Below are positions 1 through 7,710 of a DNA stretch of 41,866 nt, one piece after another; the stretch's first letter is position 1; every line of letters begins with the position of its first letter. Source of the stretch: a virus. The stretch spans positions 1-41,866 of the IMG/VR virus record IMGVR_UViG_3300028388_002806; one strand, 5' to 3'. A program made the translations under genes and the position numbers. The notes under the pieces were generated by a model that worked only from the letters and a program-made list of their open reading frames with translations, made no database searches and was not told the DNA's origin.

Positions 1-1
1 T

Positions 2-439
2 GTTTATTATATCGCTGGTAACCATGATGAGTTTATACGTCCTTTTTTTCGATATGACTTCCAATTTGGTCGGTGTCAGATCTTGGATTCTTTCGACTAC
101 ATTGGCGTTTCCGGCAAGCGTTATTACGTTACTCACGGGGACTACTTTGACCTAACAATGAAGATCCCAACACCGGTGATCAACTTCTGTGCTCACATCT
201 GGGATTACATTCCACACAAAGAAGAAAACAATTCGTTTACAGATAGGATGTATAAAGTTCTTGGTACTGAACGAGTGATCGCAAAGTATCTAAAGGCTAA
301 GAAGTATGACAGTTGTATCACAGGTCATACTCACTCTCCTAAGATCAAAGACACGTATATGAACTGTGGCGACTGGGTAACAAACTGCTCAGCATTGGTA
401 GAACATGTTGATGGAACCTGGGAATTGATCTATAAATAA
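2..439 (+). CDS. Calcineurin-like metallophosphoesterase (LpxH/COG2908-like), 5' partial
   Basis: The frame is open from the window edge, so the N-terminus is missing. Visible metal-binding motifs are GNHDE (codons from about position 20), a central HGDYFD and a C-terminal GHTHSP, followed by a GDWV-NCSALVE stretch. This order is typical of calcineurin-like phosphoesterases and resembles the UDP-2,3-diacylglucosamine diphosphatase-like branch (COG2908). Such enzymes hydrolyse phosphomonoester, phosphodiester or pyrophosphate bonds using two metal ions. The substrate is not predictable here: nucleic acid ends, lipid A precursors or nucleotides are all possible. The stop codon overlaps a TATAAATA late-promoter-like octamer and the next gene begins four bases on. 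The fold call is firm; the substrate is open. Confidence 0.85.
   Translation, partial: VYYIAGNHDEFIRPFFRYDFQFGRCQILDSFDYIGVSGKRYYVTHGDYFDLTMKIPTPVINFCAHIWDYIPHKEENNSFTDRMYKVLGTERVIAKYLKAKKYDSCITGHTHSPKIKDTYMNCGDWVTNCSALVEHVDGTWELIYK
431..438 (+). promoter_or_regulatory. T4-type late promoter octamer TATAAATA
   Basis: This is an exact match to the T4 late promoter -10 octamer. It overlaps the stop codon of the phosphoesterase gene. Transcription would start about six bases downstream, almost on the ATG at 443, which makes the in-frame ATG at 458 the more comfortable start for a message made here. The octamer is seen directly; its use is inferred. Confidence 0.55.
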
Positions 440-442
440 AAC

Positions 443-1735
443 ATGGGAATTGAAAAAATGCAAGAAGCAGTATCTAAACTAGGGTATACGAAGTTTAAAC
501 AACAAACTCGTAACACTCTACTTGTTTATGTTCCAAAAAGTGAAAGAGATATTACATTGGATGAATTGGCTGAAAAAATGAATGGTGTCCGGGACAAACG
601 ACCTGAGACTATGAGAAAAATTTCTTCAGCTGGTGCAGTATTTTTCCCTGACGGTCCTTACAAGGATATGTTTCTTGGTGTAAAACCTGATGCATCTGCT
701 TCACTGACTACAGATGAGCAGGAAACATTGGCTGGCATTTTTATTGCTACAAAGCAAGCTAAGCCTGATACAAATTTTTCTTACACAGACTTAGAAAGCG
801 TTGGTGATACGAACACAAATTCGAGATTTAAAATATCTCAGCTATATGAGAAGGCTGGTAAAGGATGGATTAATAGTTCAATTGTAATTGCTGAAACTAT
901 TAGTCCTTTTTTAGAAGGAAAATATAAAGTTCAACAAAGATCTGGCAGCCCCTTTGTCACAAACATTAGCAATGCTGCTCAGAAACTTATCAGAGAATCT
1001 GGTCACACTATGGGTCTCGACAAGTGGAACCCTGCTGACATTTGGTTGGTGAAAACTAATCTGTTAACAACTAATTTTGGTCAGTTTAAAAATATAATGG
1101 AACTCAATCAATTTTTGTTAGAAAAGTTTAACAATAAAGAGATTATTGGTGTTTCACTTAAGCAGGTAGGCAAGACTGCCAAAGTACAAGTATTTAACGA
1201 TGGACCTCAAGAACAAGTTGAATTTGAAGGTTTTGATGTCGGAAAGACGGGTTTCGTAAAAGCATTAAATGGAACTCTTTACTGGGGTGGCGGATCAATG
1301 ATTATCCGTAACTTTGGTCGTCCTGAAAATGTCAGCGGTGAGATTAATGGTAAGTTTGCTCAAGGTGGTAAGGTTGGTCACGGTCCTTTGCTCAATATCA
1401 TGAAGCAAGTAGTTCCGGGATTTTCAACTACACCACACCAACAAATTTCTTCTATGTACAATAGCACTCCTGATAAACTTTACAGACATTTGTATTCTCA
1501 AATGAAATCACTTGACACCCGAGTTAGTCCATCGTATACTGTAGAGGAATTTAAAGCTGATGTAGAAGCTAAGGACAATACCTTGAATTACTTGATCTCG
1601 AAATATCAAGTATCTGATATTATGCAAGCAGTTAAAAAAATGAATAAAACACAAAAGAATAAAATGATCAGAGCTTTTATCGGATACGCATCTTCATCAA
1701 CAGAAATAAGTAGTATTTTTTACAAAGTATCATGA
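443..1735 (+). CDS. Conserved phage protein with PD-(D/E)XK-like core
   Basis: This 430-residue protein has no confident family name. About residues 195-205 read KWNPADIWLVK and about 45 residues later comes GVSLKQVGKTAK. An acidic PxD motif followed by a beta-strand ending in SxK is the spacing seen in PD-(D/E)XK nucleases, so a nuclease is possible but unproven. A glycine-rich GTLYWGGGSM stretch follows near residue 280, and the C-terminus is lysine-rich. An alternative start is the ATG at 458, which better suits the late promoter at 431-438. It shares a 4-base ATGA overlap with the ligase-like gene downstream, so the two are probably translated together. Confidence 0.7.
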   Translation: MGIEKMQEAVSKLGYTKFKQQTRNTLLVYVPKSERDITLDELAEKMNGVRDKRPETMRKISSAGAVFFPDGPYKDMFLGVKPDASASLTTDEQETLAGIFIATKQAKPDTNFSYTDLESVGDTNTNSRFKISQLYEKAGKGWINSSIVIAETISPFLEGKYKVQQRSGSPFVTNISNAAQKLIRESGHTMGLDKWNPADIWLVKTNLLTTNFGQFKNIMELNQFLLEKFNNKEIIGVSLKQVGKTAKVQVFNDGPQEQVEFEGFDVGKTGFVKALNGTLYWGGGSMIIRNFGRPENVSGEINGKFAQGGKVGHGPLLNIMKQVVPGFSTTPHQQISSMYNSTPDKLYRHLYSQMKSLDTRVSPSYTVEEFKADVEAKDNTLNYLISKYQVSDIMQAVKKMNKTQKNKMIRAFIGYASSSTEISSIFYKVS

Positions 1736-2253
1736 TCGAGCTTACAGAACAGAAAAACACACACATGGAACATATTGAAGACATGATCTTCAATGACGGA
1801 GTTGACGGAGCTCGTCTAGCTATCAACAGTCTTCGTAACTTAAGAGACATGCTTGCTGGCAAGTCTGATAGCAAAGTCAACGCAACTGTCAAATGGGATG
1901 GAGCTCCAGCGATCTTTGCTGGTATCGATCCAGCAGATGGTCAGTTCTTTGTAGCAAAGAAAGGTTTGTTTAATGTCAATCCGAAACTGTATAAAACTCA
2001 AAGTGATATTGATAAGGATCTATCTGGTGAGCTTGCTGCTAAATTTACGGTTGCGCTTAGGGAATTTGCTAAACTCGGTATCAAAAAAGGTGTATATCAA
2101 GGCGATCTTCTTTTTACCAGTGGTGATCTATCTGTTGTTACAATCGATGGTGAAAAGCATTATTCATTTCAGCCAAACACGATCGTCTACACCGTCCCCG
2201 TACGTTCAAGCCTTGGAGCGCAACTGGCAAAAGCTAAAATAGGAATTTCCTAA
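1732..2253 (+). CDS. N-terminal part of split DUF6267-like, ligase-like protein
   Basis: The product of 173 residues opens with a MEHIEDMIFNDGVDGAR region typical, as I recall it, of the phage DUF6267 family. It then has VKWDGAPAIFAG, which matches the KxDG adenylation motif I of ATP-dependent ligases, and GVYQGDLLF, which could be the motif III strand. It ends abruptly just after AKAKIGIS, where relatives would be expected to continue. The remainder of the family signature is in the next frame, starting at 2255. I read these as two halves of one gene broken by a frameshift with loss of some sequence. Either a natural split or an assembly error could explain this. Confidence 0.72.
   Translation: MIELTEQKNTHMEHIEDMIFNDGVDGARLAINSLRNLRDMLAGKSDSKVNATVKWDGAPAIFAGIDPADGQFFVAKKGLFNVNPKLYKTQSDIDKDLSGELAAKFTVALREFAKLGIKKGVYQGDLLFTSGDLSVVTIDGEKHYSFQPNTIVYTVPVRSSLGAQLAKAKIGIS
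2240..2252. repeat. Short inverted repeat at the gene break
   Basis: TAGGAA and TTCCTA flank one central T. The repeat spans the stop codon of the 1732-2253 frame and sits exactly at the junction between the two halves of the ligase-like gene. Such a short palindrome can promote slippage or deletion, but it may be coincidence. The TAGGAA arm could also serve as the ribosome binding site for the TTG start at 2255. Confidence 0.45.
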
Positions 2254-2254
2254 G

Positions 2255-2878
2255 TTGAAAAAAGCCTCCACTATCTTTATGGACGATGCAACTTACCGTG
2301 ACGTATCTGGCAATGCTAAGTTCACAGAAGCAGAAACTGATCAAGTCACTGAAATACTTTCTCAAGCTGGTAAGATCTTTAGAAGTATCAGAGGTGATTC
2401 TTTGAGAACTATTCGAGACAACAAAGATCTAAAAGAAAAGATCAAGACGTACAACAATACATACGTACGCCGTGGGGTTCCATTTCCTAATGTTCAACAG
2501 CATGTATCTGGTTTATATCGATACATTGATGAATGGTATCAAAAGGAAATTGATAAAAAGAAAACTCCAGCTGCAAAAGCTAAATGGCAAAAGCAAAGAG
2601 ATGATGTAATAAAAACTGTGTTTGCTAATTCAAGAGATCTCAAGTTTATCTTTATGCTTATGAATAAGTTGATTGAAGCCAAACAAATGATCATCAACAA
2701 AATGAACAAAGCAAATTCTATTGGTACGTTCTTACGTTATTCAAATGGCCTCAAAGCAACAACACCAGAAGGTTTCGTAGCAATTGATCGAGATGGTAAC
2801 TCAGTAAAGCTAGTTGACCGTCTTGAGTTCTCTCGTGCTAACTTTTCTCCAGATGTTCTCAAAGGCTGGCAGAAGTAA
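2255..2878 (+). CDS. C-terminal part of split DUF6267-like, ligase-like protein
   Basis: The product of 207 residues begins at a TTG and quickly enters DDATYRDVSG, a stretch I associate with the middle of DUF6267-like proteins. The central part is helical and lysine-rich. The end carries TPEGFVAIDRDG followed by SVKLVDRLEFSRANF; these resemble ligase motif IV (EGxV) and motif V (KxK-like). With motif I on the upstream frame, a complete ligase-like nucleotidyltransferase core can be assembled across both pieces. Whether this half is translated alone is unclear, because the TTG has only a modest upstream purine run. The gene ends just before a TATAAATA late promoter. Confidence 0.7.
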   Translation: MKKASTIFMDDATYRDVSGNAKFTEAETDQVTEILSQAGKIFRSIRGDSLRTIRDNKDLKEKIKTYNNTYVRRGVPFPNVQQHVSGLYRYIDEWYQKEIDKKKTPAAKAKWQKQRDDVIKTVFANSRDLKFIFMLMNKLIEAKQMIINKMNKANSIGTFLRYSNGLKATTPEGFVAIDRDGNSVKLVDRLEFSRANFSPDVLKGWQK

Positions 2879-2880
2879 TT

Positions 2881-2888
2881 TATAAATA
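2881..2888 (+). promoter_or_regulatory. T4-type late promoter octamer TATAAATA
   Basis: An exact TATAAATA lies in a 52-base gap, 43 bases ahead of the start of the 1059-residue gene at 2931. The spacing allows a leader of about 37 bases ending in a GGGAAACCTGGG purine-rich region before the ATG. This is the best placed late promoter in the window. Confidence 0.7.
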
Positions 2889-2930
2889 CTTAAAATTACA
2901 TTAACCAGTTAGCGCTACGGGAAACCTGGG

Positions 2931-5900
2931 ATGAAAGCTGTTTTCACATTCGGAAGAATGAACCCGCCTACGATTGGCCATCAAAAACTTGTCAAGAAGT
3001 TAGTATCTGTTGCAAAAGCAAATAGAGCTAAGCCATTTCTTTACCTGTCTCAAACACAGAACTCTAAGAAAGATCCTTTATCTTACAGTGATAAGATTCG
3101 GTTTGCTAAAAAATCTTTTCCAGAAGTAGAAGCGGTCAACACCTCTGCTCGTACAATCATAGAAGTCCTTAAAGAATTAGAAAAGAAAGGATTCACAGAT
3201 CTTACTTTAGTAGTTGGATCTGACCGTGTCAGAGAGTTTCAAACTCTTATCAACAAGTACAACGGCAAAGAGTATAACTTTGATTCTATTAATGTAGTTT
3301 CAGCTGGTGCTAGAGATCCTGATGCTGAAGGTGTGGAAGGCATGTCTGCATCTAAGTTAAGACAGCTTGCAGTATCAGGTTTGGAAGATCAGTTTAAGAC
3401 CGGTCTTCCTGAAAAACTATCAGATACAGATAAGAAAAAGATATACAATCTAGTCAGAAAAGGATTGAACGTGTCAGAAGAATTAGAAGAAAAAGTATTG
3501 ACTCTTCAACAGAGAATGAAGAAAGCAAGAACTATGAAACGTCTTGCTCCAAGATTTGCTCGTCTTCGTAAAATTAAAGCAAAAAGAATGGCGGATCCCA
3601 AAAGATTATTGCAAAGGGCCCGCAAACAAGCGATTAACATAATGAGAAAGAGAATGGCTGGTGAACGAGGTGGGCAATATGCTAACCTTTCTCCTGCTGC
3701 TAAAATTTCGATTGATCAACTTATAGATAAAAAGAGACCTGTCATTGACAAATTGGCTAAAAGATTGCTTCCTAAAGTTAGAAAGTCTGAAGTCGAGAGA
3801 CTTAAAAAAGCCAGAACTCCAAAGAATGAGGCTACTGAAGTTCCACAAGATCAAGATGTAAAACAAAGAGCAGGTTCACAGCCAGCAAAGTATTACAAAG
3901 GTCTTGCCAAGAGCACCAAGAAAGCTCGTGACACACACTTTGACAAGTATGAAAAGAAGCCAGACGACGATCCTTCAGCATACAAGCCAGCTCCTGGTGA
4001 TAAACGTGCTAAGACTAAGCCTTCTGTTCATACAAAGAAATACAAGCAGATGTTTGGTGAGGGGATGCCTGATCAAACAGATGACGTTCAAGATATCGTA
4101 CCAGGAATGATGACAGTGTCTAGAATCTCCAGCTCTTACAAAAAGAAGTTAAATGCAGAGTTTGAAAAGCTCGATGAAATTTCATATGCTTCTAGAACAA
4201 AAGAAAGACACGCTGCAGAAAGAGAAAGATTAAGAGATACTCATCGCAGAGAAAAAGAACAAATGAAGCAACGTCATGCTCGAGCTGTTGATAGAGCTCA
4301 AGTACGTGATGTTCGTTCTGAAGAATATTTCGAAGAAGGTGTTAATGATCCATCTATCTTCAAAGCAGTATTTCTTGCTGGTGGTCCAGGATCAGGTAAA
4401 TCGTTTATTATTGGACAGACTGCATTGATACCATTGGGTTTCAAATTGATCAATTCTGATCCAGCTTTTGAAAGAGCATTGGAAAAAGCTGGCTTGGATA
4501 AAGGAAAGCCAGAGGATATTTACTCTCCACAAGGTCAGGCTGCAAGAGGTCGTGCTAAAGCTCTTACTAGCAAGCAAATGAAGTTGGCTATTGATGGACG
4601 ATTGGGCTTAGTTATTGATGGCACAGGTAAAGATGCTTCAAAGATAAAAACTCAAGCCAATAAGTTAAAGAAACTTGGTTATGAAGTTGCGATGATATTT
4701 GTAAACACTGATCTGGAGACAGCACAGGCTCGTAACATGAAGCGCGATAGAACTTTGCCAGCAGATGAAGTTGAATCAATGTGGAACGAAGTGCAATCAA
4801 ACCTTGGTACATTCCAGAGCATGTTTGGTAAAAATATGTTCATAATTGACAACTCCGAAGATTCTGATTATGCTGGACAGTCGAGAAAAGTTTATAATAA
4901 GATCAAGACGTGGGCTGCTACTGAACCACGGATGCCACAAGCCAAGGCTTGGATCAATGCTCGTAAGAGTGTAAATGAAGAGTTTGAATCTTTAATGATT
5001 AACGAATCTTTTGAAGAGCAATTAAGACAACAAAAAGGTCGTTCTTCCATCGTACCTAGAGACAATTATACGCTAGAAGAAAAGTCTATTGCTGGTCTTA
5101 AGAAAAAGTCTGAAAAGTCTGGTGTTCCATACTCTATCTTGAAGAAAGTATATGATAGAGGGATGGCTGCTTGGAAAACTGGACACAGACCTGGTACTAC
5201 ACCACAACAATGGGCTTTTGCTAGAGTTAATAGTTTCTTAACAGGTGGCAAGACAAGAACAACAGCTGATAAGGACTTGTGGGCAAAAGCAAGTGCTGCT
5301 AAGAAATCAAAGAAAGAATCAATGAGAGTTGGACCTTACATGTCCAAGGTCTCAGAAGAAGTTCAGTCTCTTGATGAATCTTTCCAGATAGCTTTCGAAA
5401 CTGGTGCTGGGATGGGTGAAACCCATTTTGCTAAAGATCTTGGTATCCAGTTTGAAAGAGGATATCAAGACCACCCATCAATTACAGAAGACTGGTTTTC
5501 TAAGTTGATGAATAAGTATCTTCTTAAGCCAAGAACGTATCAGACTGCTAAGCAGATTCTTAGACAAGTACTTGATCGTAAAAAGAAAGAAGGTCAGTTA
5601 AAGCATTCAATTGAATACTATGCTCAACGGATTGCACAGAATTTTAAAGGTGTGGATGCTAGAGAGCTGGCAAAAATGGTTACAGAAGAACATGGTGCAG
5701 GAGAAGAGGGTACTGATGAGCTCGTCAAGAAGTACGTCAAGGACACGCCGCACATGGAGATCCAGCGTGAGGAGGAAGACTGGGAAGAGTTCGAAGCTAT
5801 TTGCGAAGACTGCATGGTCGATCTTCCCTTGGTCGAATCAGAGTACGAAGGAAAAAAAGTAACTCTCAATGATCCTATCCGTAGTTCGAAAGGACCAAAG

Positions 5901-6110
5901 AAGTTTCATGTATTTGTTAAGAACGATAAAGGCAATGTAGTCAAGGTAAACTTCGGTGATCCTAACCTGTCGATCAAGAGAGACGATCCTGATAGAAGAA
6001 GAAGTTTCAGAGCAAGACATAACTGTGACAATCCAGGTCCTAAATGGAAGCCTCGTTATTGGTCTTGTAGAATGTGGACAAAAGGTAAAAAAGTAAGCGA
6101 TTTAGATTAA
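2931..6110 (+). CDS. Multidomain protein: nucleotidyltransferase, P-loop kinase, DUF5824-like, Cys-containing tail
   Basis: A 1059-residue mosaic. Residues 1-180 form an HxGH nucleotidyltransferase domain (FGRMNPPTIGHQ near the start, SASKLRQ near 145), the NMN/cytidylyltransferase-type fold. About 190-460 is highly basic and looks disordered. A Walker A GGPGSGKS at 484-491 begins a zeta-toxin/AAA_33-type kinase with INSDPAFE just after it. About 722-785 contains VYDRGMAAWKTGHRPGTTPQ, a DUF5824-like phage domain. The last 90 residues (FGDPN, RRSFRARHNCDNPG, YWSCRMW) are a C-terminal module that I recall from other large phage proteins. The late promoter at 2881 and structural neighbours suggest a protein packaged in or needed for the virion, possibly injected. 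Bases around 5700-5850 are visibly richer in G+C than their surroundings. Confidence 0.82.
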   Translation: MKAVFTFGRMNPPTIGHQKLVKKLVSVAKANRAKPFLYLSQTQNSKKDPLSYSDKIRFAKKSFPEVEAVNTSARTIIEVLKELEKKGFTDLTLVVGSDRVREFQTLINKYNGKEYNFDSINVVSAGARDPDAEGVEGMSASKLRQLAVSGLEDQFKTGLPEKLSDTDKKKIYNLVRKGLNVSEELEEKVLTLQQRMKKARTMKRLAPRFARLRKIKAKRMADPKRLLQRARKQAINIMRKRMAGERGGQYANLSPAAKISIDQLIDKKRPVIDKLAKRLLPKVRKSEVERLKKARTPKNEATEVPQDQDVKQRAGSQPAKYYKGLAKSTKKARDTHFDKYEKKPDDDPSAYKPAPGDKRAKTKPSVHTKKYKQMFGEGMPDQTDDVQDIVPGMMTVSRISSSYKKKLNAEFEKLDEISYASRTKERHAAERERLRDTHRREKEQMKQRHARAVDRAQVRDVRSEEYFEEGVNDPSIFKAVFLAGGPGSGKSFIIGQTALIPLGFKLINSDPAFERALEKAGLDKGKPEDIYSPQGQAARGRAKALTSKQMKLAIDGRLGLVIDGTGKDASKIKTQANKLKKLGYEVAMIFVNTDLETAQARNMKRDRTLPADEVESMWNEVQSNLGTFQSMFGKNMFIIDNSEDSDYAGQSRKVYNKIKTWAATEPRMPQAKAWINARKSVNEEFESLMINESFEEQLRQQKGRSSIVPRDNYTLEEKSIAGLKKKSEKSGVPYSILKKVYDRGMAAWKTGHRPGTTPQQWAFARVNSFLTGGKTRTTADKDLWAKASAAKKSKKESMRVGPYMSKVSEEVQSLDESFQIAFETGAGMGETHFAKDLGIQFERGYQDHPSITEDWFSKLMNKYLLKPRTYQTAKQILRQVLDRKKKEGQLKHSIEYYAQRIAQNFKGVDARELAKMVTEEHGAGEEGTDELVKKYVKDTPHMEIQREEEDWEEFEAICEDCMVDLPLVESEYEGKKVTLNDPIRSSKGPKKFHVFVKNDKGNVVKVNFGDPNLSIKRDDPDRRRSFRARHNCDNPGPKWKPRYWSCRMWTKGKKVSDLD

Positions 6111-7006
6111 TGAAAATAGGTTTGATTAATAGTACAAGCAGCCAGATTTATACTGATGCTTGGAATGGTTTTGCTAGATTTGGAACTCCTCTGTATTTTG
6201 AAGACAGACAATTGGATCCTAAGTTAGCTGAATGTGATTTATATGTGTTAAATGGTAATAACTATGAAGACAGGCCTGCTAAGATGTTCGCTTACAAAAG
6301 TGGTAAGCCAATAATTCATGTAACAGGATGTTTGTTTGAAGTTAAAAATCCAACAAAATACGTAAGAGTTAACGTAAATGGATTTGTAAACAATATGGCT
6401 ACTTTACCAGATGCCAATTATGATAGATGGGATCAAATAAAAAAGTTTTTTAAGTTTAAAGATATATTTAAAAAGCGAGAAGGTGAGGGTATTGTTTTTG
6501 CGCTCAATGCAATTACTTCTCCCGCACAATTCGAAAACTTAGAGGATTGGTTGTACAACAATGTAGAGAAGGTTGCAAAGGAAACAGATCAACCAATTTA
6601 TATTAGACAACACAGAAAACAAAAAAAACCGTATGGTAAAAAATATAGACAGATGATTGATGATTTTAAAGTTCATCAGATATTAGACAGCAAGCATGCA
6701 GATGTTCCAAAAAACTTTGCTGCTACGGTTACGTATACAACAACATATAGTGTTAAAAGTTTAATGTATGGAACGCCAACAATTTGTACTCATCCTGGAA
6801 ATTTTGTGTACGATATTACAAAAAACGAACCGACTTTAGACAACTTAAGTTGGTATCCTGATGAAGATAGTTTGACATACCATTATGCTAGATTGGCAAA
6901 CATGTTATGGTCTGTAGAAGAAATTAACAGTGGAAAGTGTTGGGAAACATTGAGTAGATATCTACAAAGTAATCCTCAACAAAATTATAATTGGATAGGA
7001 GTTTAG
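6110..7006 (+). CDS. GT-B-type glycosyltransferase, capsule-biosynthesis-like (paralogue 1)
   Basis: A 298-residue protein whose start overlaps the previous stop by one base. Its C-terminal half has a donor-site-like pattern: TVTYTTTYSVKSLMYGTPTICT followed by HPGNFVYDI, then MLWSVEEINSGKCWETL at the end. The same layout recurs in the products of 24331-25275 and 26849-27748, so the three are paralogues. The pattern resembles capsule polysaccharide (KpsS/KpsC-like) transferases, which add sugars to surface glycans. The gene is very A+T-rich compared with the structural genes around it, suggesting acquisition. It is paired with a GT8-like gene, as is the 24331 copy. The acceptor is unknown; virion proteins are a possibility given its location. 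Confidence 0.7.
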   Translation: MKIGLINSTSSQIYTDAWNGFARFGTPLYFEDRQLDPKLAECDLYVLNGNNYEDRPAKMFAYKSGKPIIHVTGCLFEVKNPTKYVRVNVNGFVNNMATLPDANYDRWDQIKKFFKFKDIFKKREGEGIVFALNAITSPAQFENLEDWLYNNVEKVAKETDQPIYIRQHRKQKKPYGKKYRQMIDDFKVHQILDSKHADVPKNFAATVTYTTTYSVKSLMYGTPTICTHPGNFVYDITKNEPTLDNLSWYPDEDSLTYHYARLANMLWSVEEINSGKCWETLSRYLQSNPQQNYNWIGV

Positions 7007-7008
7007 TT

Positions 7009-7710
7009 ATGGAACCAGTAAACATTTACGTTGGATGGGATAGTAAAGAACCAGAAGCGTACGAAGTATGTAAGTACAGTATTGAAAAATATTCTTCTAT
7101 TCCAGTTAAAGTACATCCGCTTAAAATTAATGCATTGAGAAAGGATAGGTTGTATTGGAGAGAAGAGGATATTGGATCTACAGAATTTACAATTTCAAGA
7201 TTCCTAGTTCCCCATCTTAACCATTACAAAGGACCAGCGTTATTTTGTGACTGTGACTTTTTATTTTTAACTGATATCAAAGAATTGTTCGATCAATTTG
7301 ATAATAAAAAAGCTATTCAGGTGGTCAAGCATGATTACAACCCTCCTGAAAAGACGAAATTCTTAAATAATGTACAACATCAATATCCTAGAAAGAACTG
7401 GTCAAGTTTTGTATTATGGAATTGTGATCATCCTGCTAATGCAGAAATGTCACTATTCAATGTAAATAATGCATTACCAAGTACGTTGCATCAATTTAAA
7501 TTTTTGAAAGATGAAATGATTGGAGAGTTAAACCACGAGTGGAATTGGCTCGAGGGTCACTACAAGGAGCCCAAAGACGGTTCTCCAAAAGCGATCCACT
7601 ACACTCGAGGTGGTCCATGGTTTGAAGAATGCAAAGATGTAGAATACGCAGAACTTTGGAACGAACACTATAAAGAACTTACGGAGAACCAAAATGTCAA
7701 GATCGCTTGA
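7009..7710 (+). CDS. GT8-like glycosyltransferase (paralogue 1)
   Basis: The ATG at 7009 is chosen over an upstream in-frame TTG because TAGGAGT lies six bases before it. The 233-residue product begins NIYVGWDSKEPEAYEV and carries a FCDCDFLFL segment near residues 78-86, a DxD-type metal/nucleotide-sugar site of GT-A enzymes. Near the C-terminus there is IHYTRGGPWF, comparable to the conserved HxxxxxKPW-type end of GT8 proteins. The product of 25272-26015 has the same order of motifs. The final 160 bases are more G+C-rich than the rest of the gene, as if a recombination border lay near 7545. The 3' end overlaps the next gene by 17 bases. Confidence 0.75.
   Translation: MEPVNIYVGWDSKEPEAYEVCKYSIEKYSSIPVKVHPLKINALRKDRLYWREEDIGSTEFTISRFLVPHLNHYKGPALFCDCDFLFLTDIKELFDQFDNKKAIQVVKHDYNPPEKTKFLNNVQHQYPRKNWSSFVLWNCDHPANAEMSLFNVNNALPSTLHQFKFLKDEMIGELNHEWNWLEGHYKEPKDGSPKAIHYTRGGPWFEECKDVEYAELWNEHYKELTENQNVKIA

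Noticed and set aside
419-453. Direct repeat TGGGAATTGA at 419-428 and 444-453 around the late promoter
   Set aside because: Only 10 bases; likely chance in coding sequence, with no further repeat unit. Could still be a leftover of a duplication.
6110-7710. T4-type DNA glucosyltransferases acting on modified cytosine
   Set aside because: Motifs match capsule-type GT-B and GT8 enzymes, and no dCMP hydroxymethylase is seen in the window.
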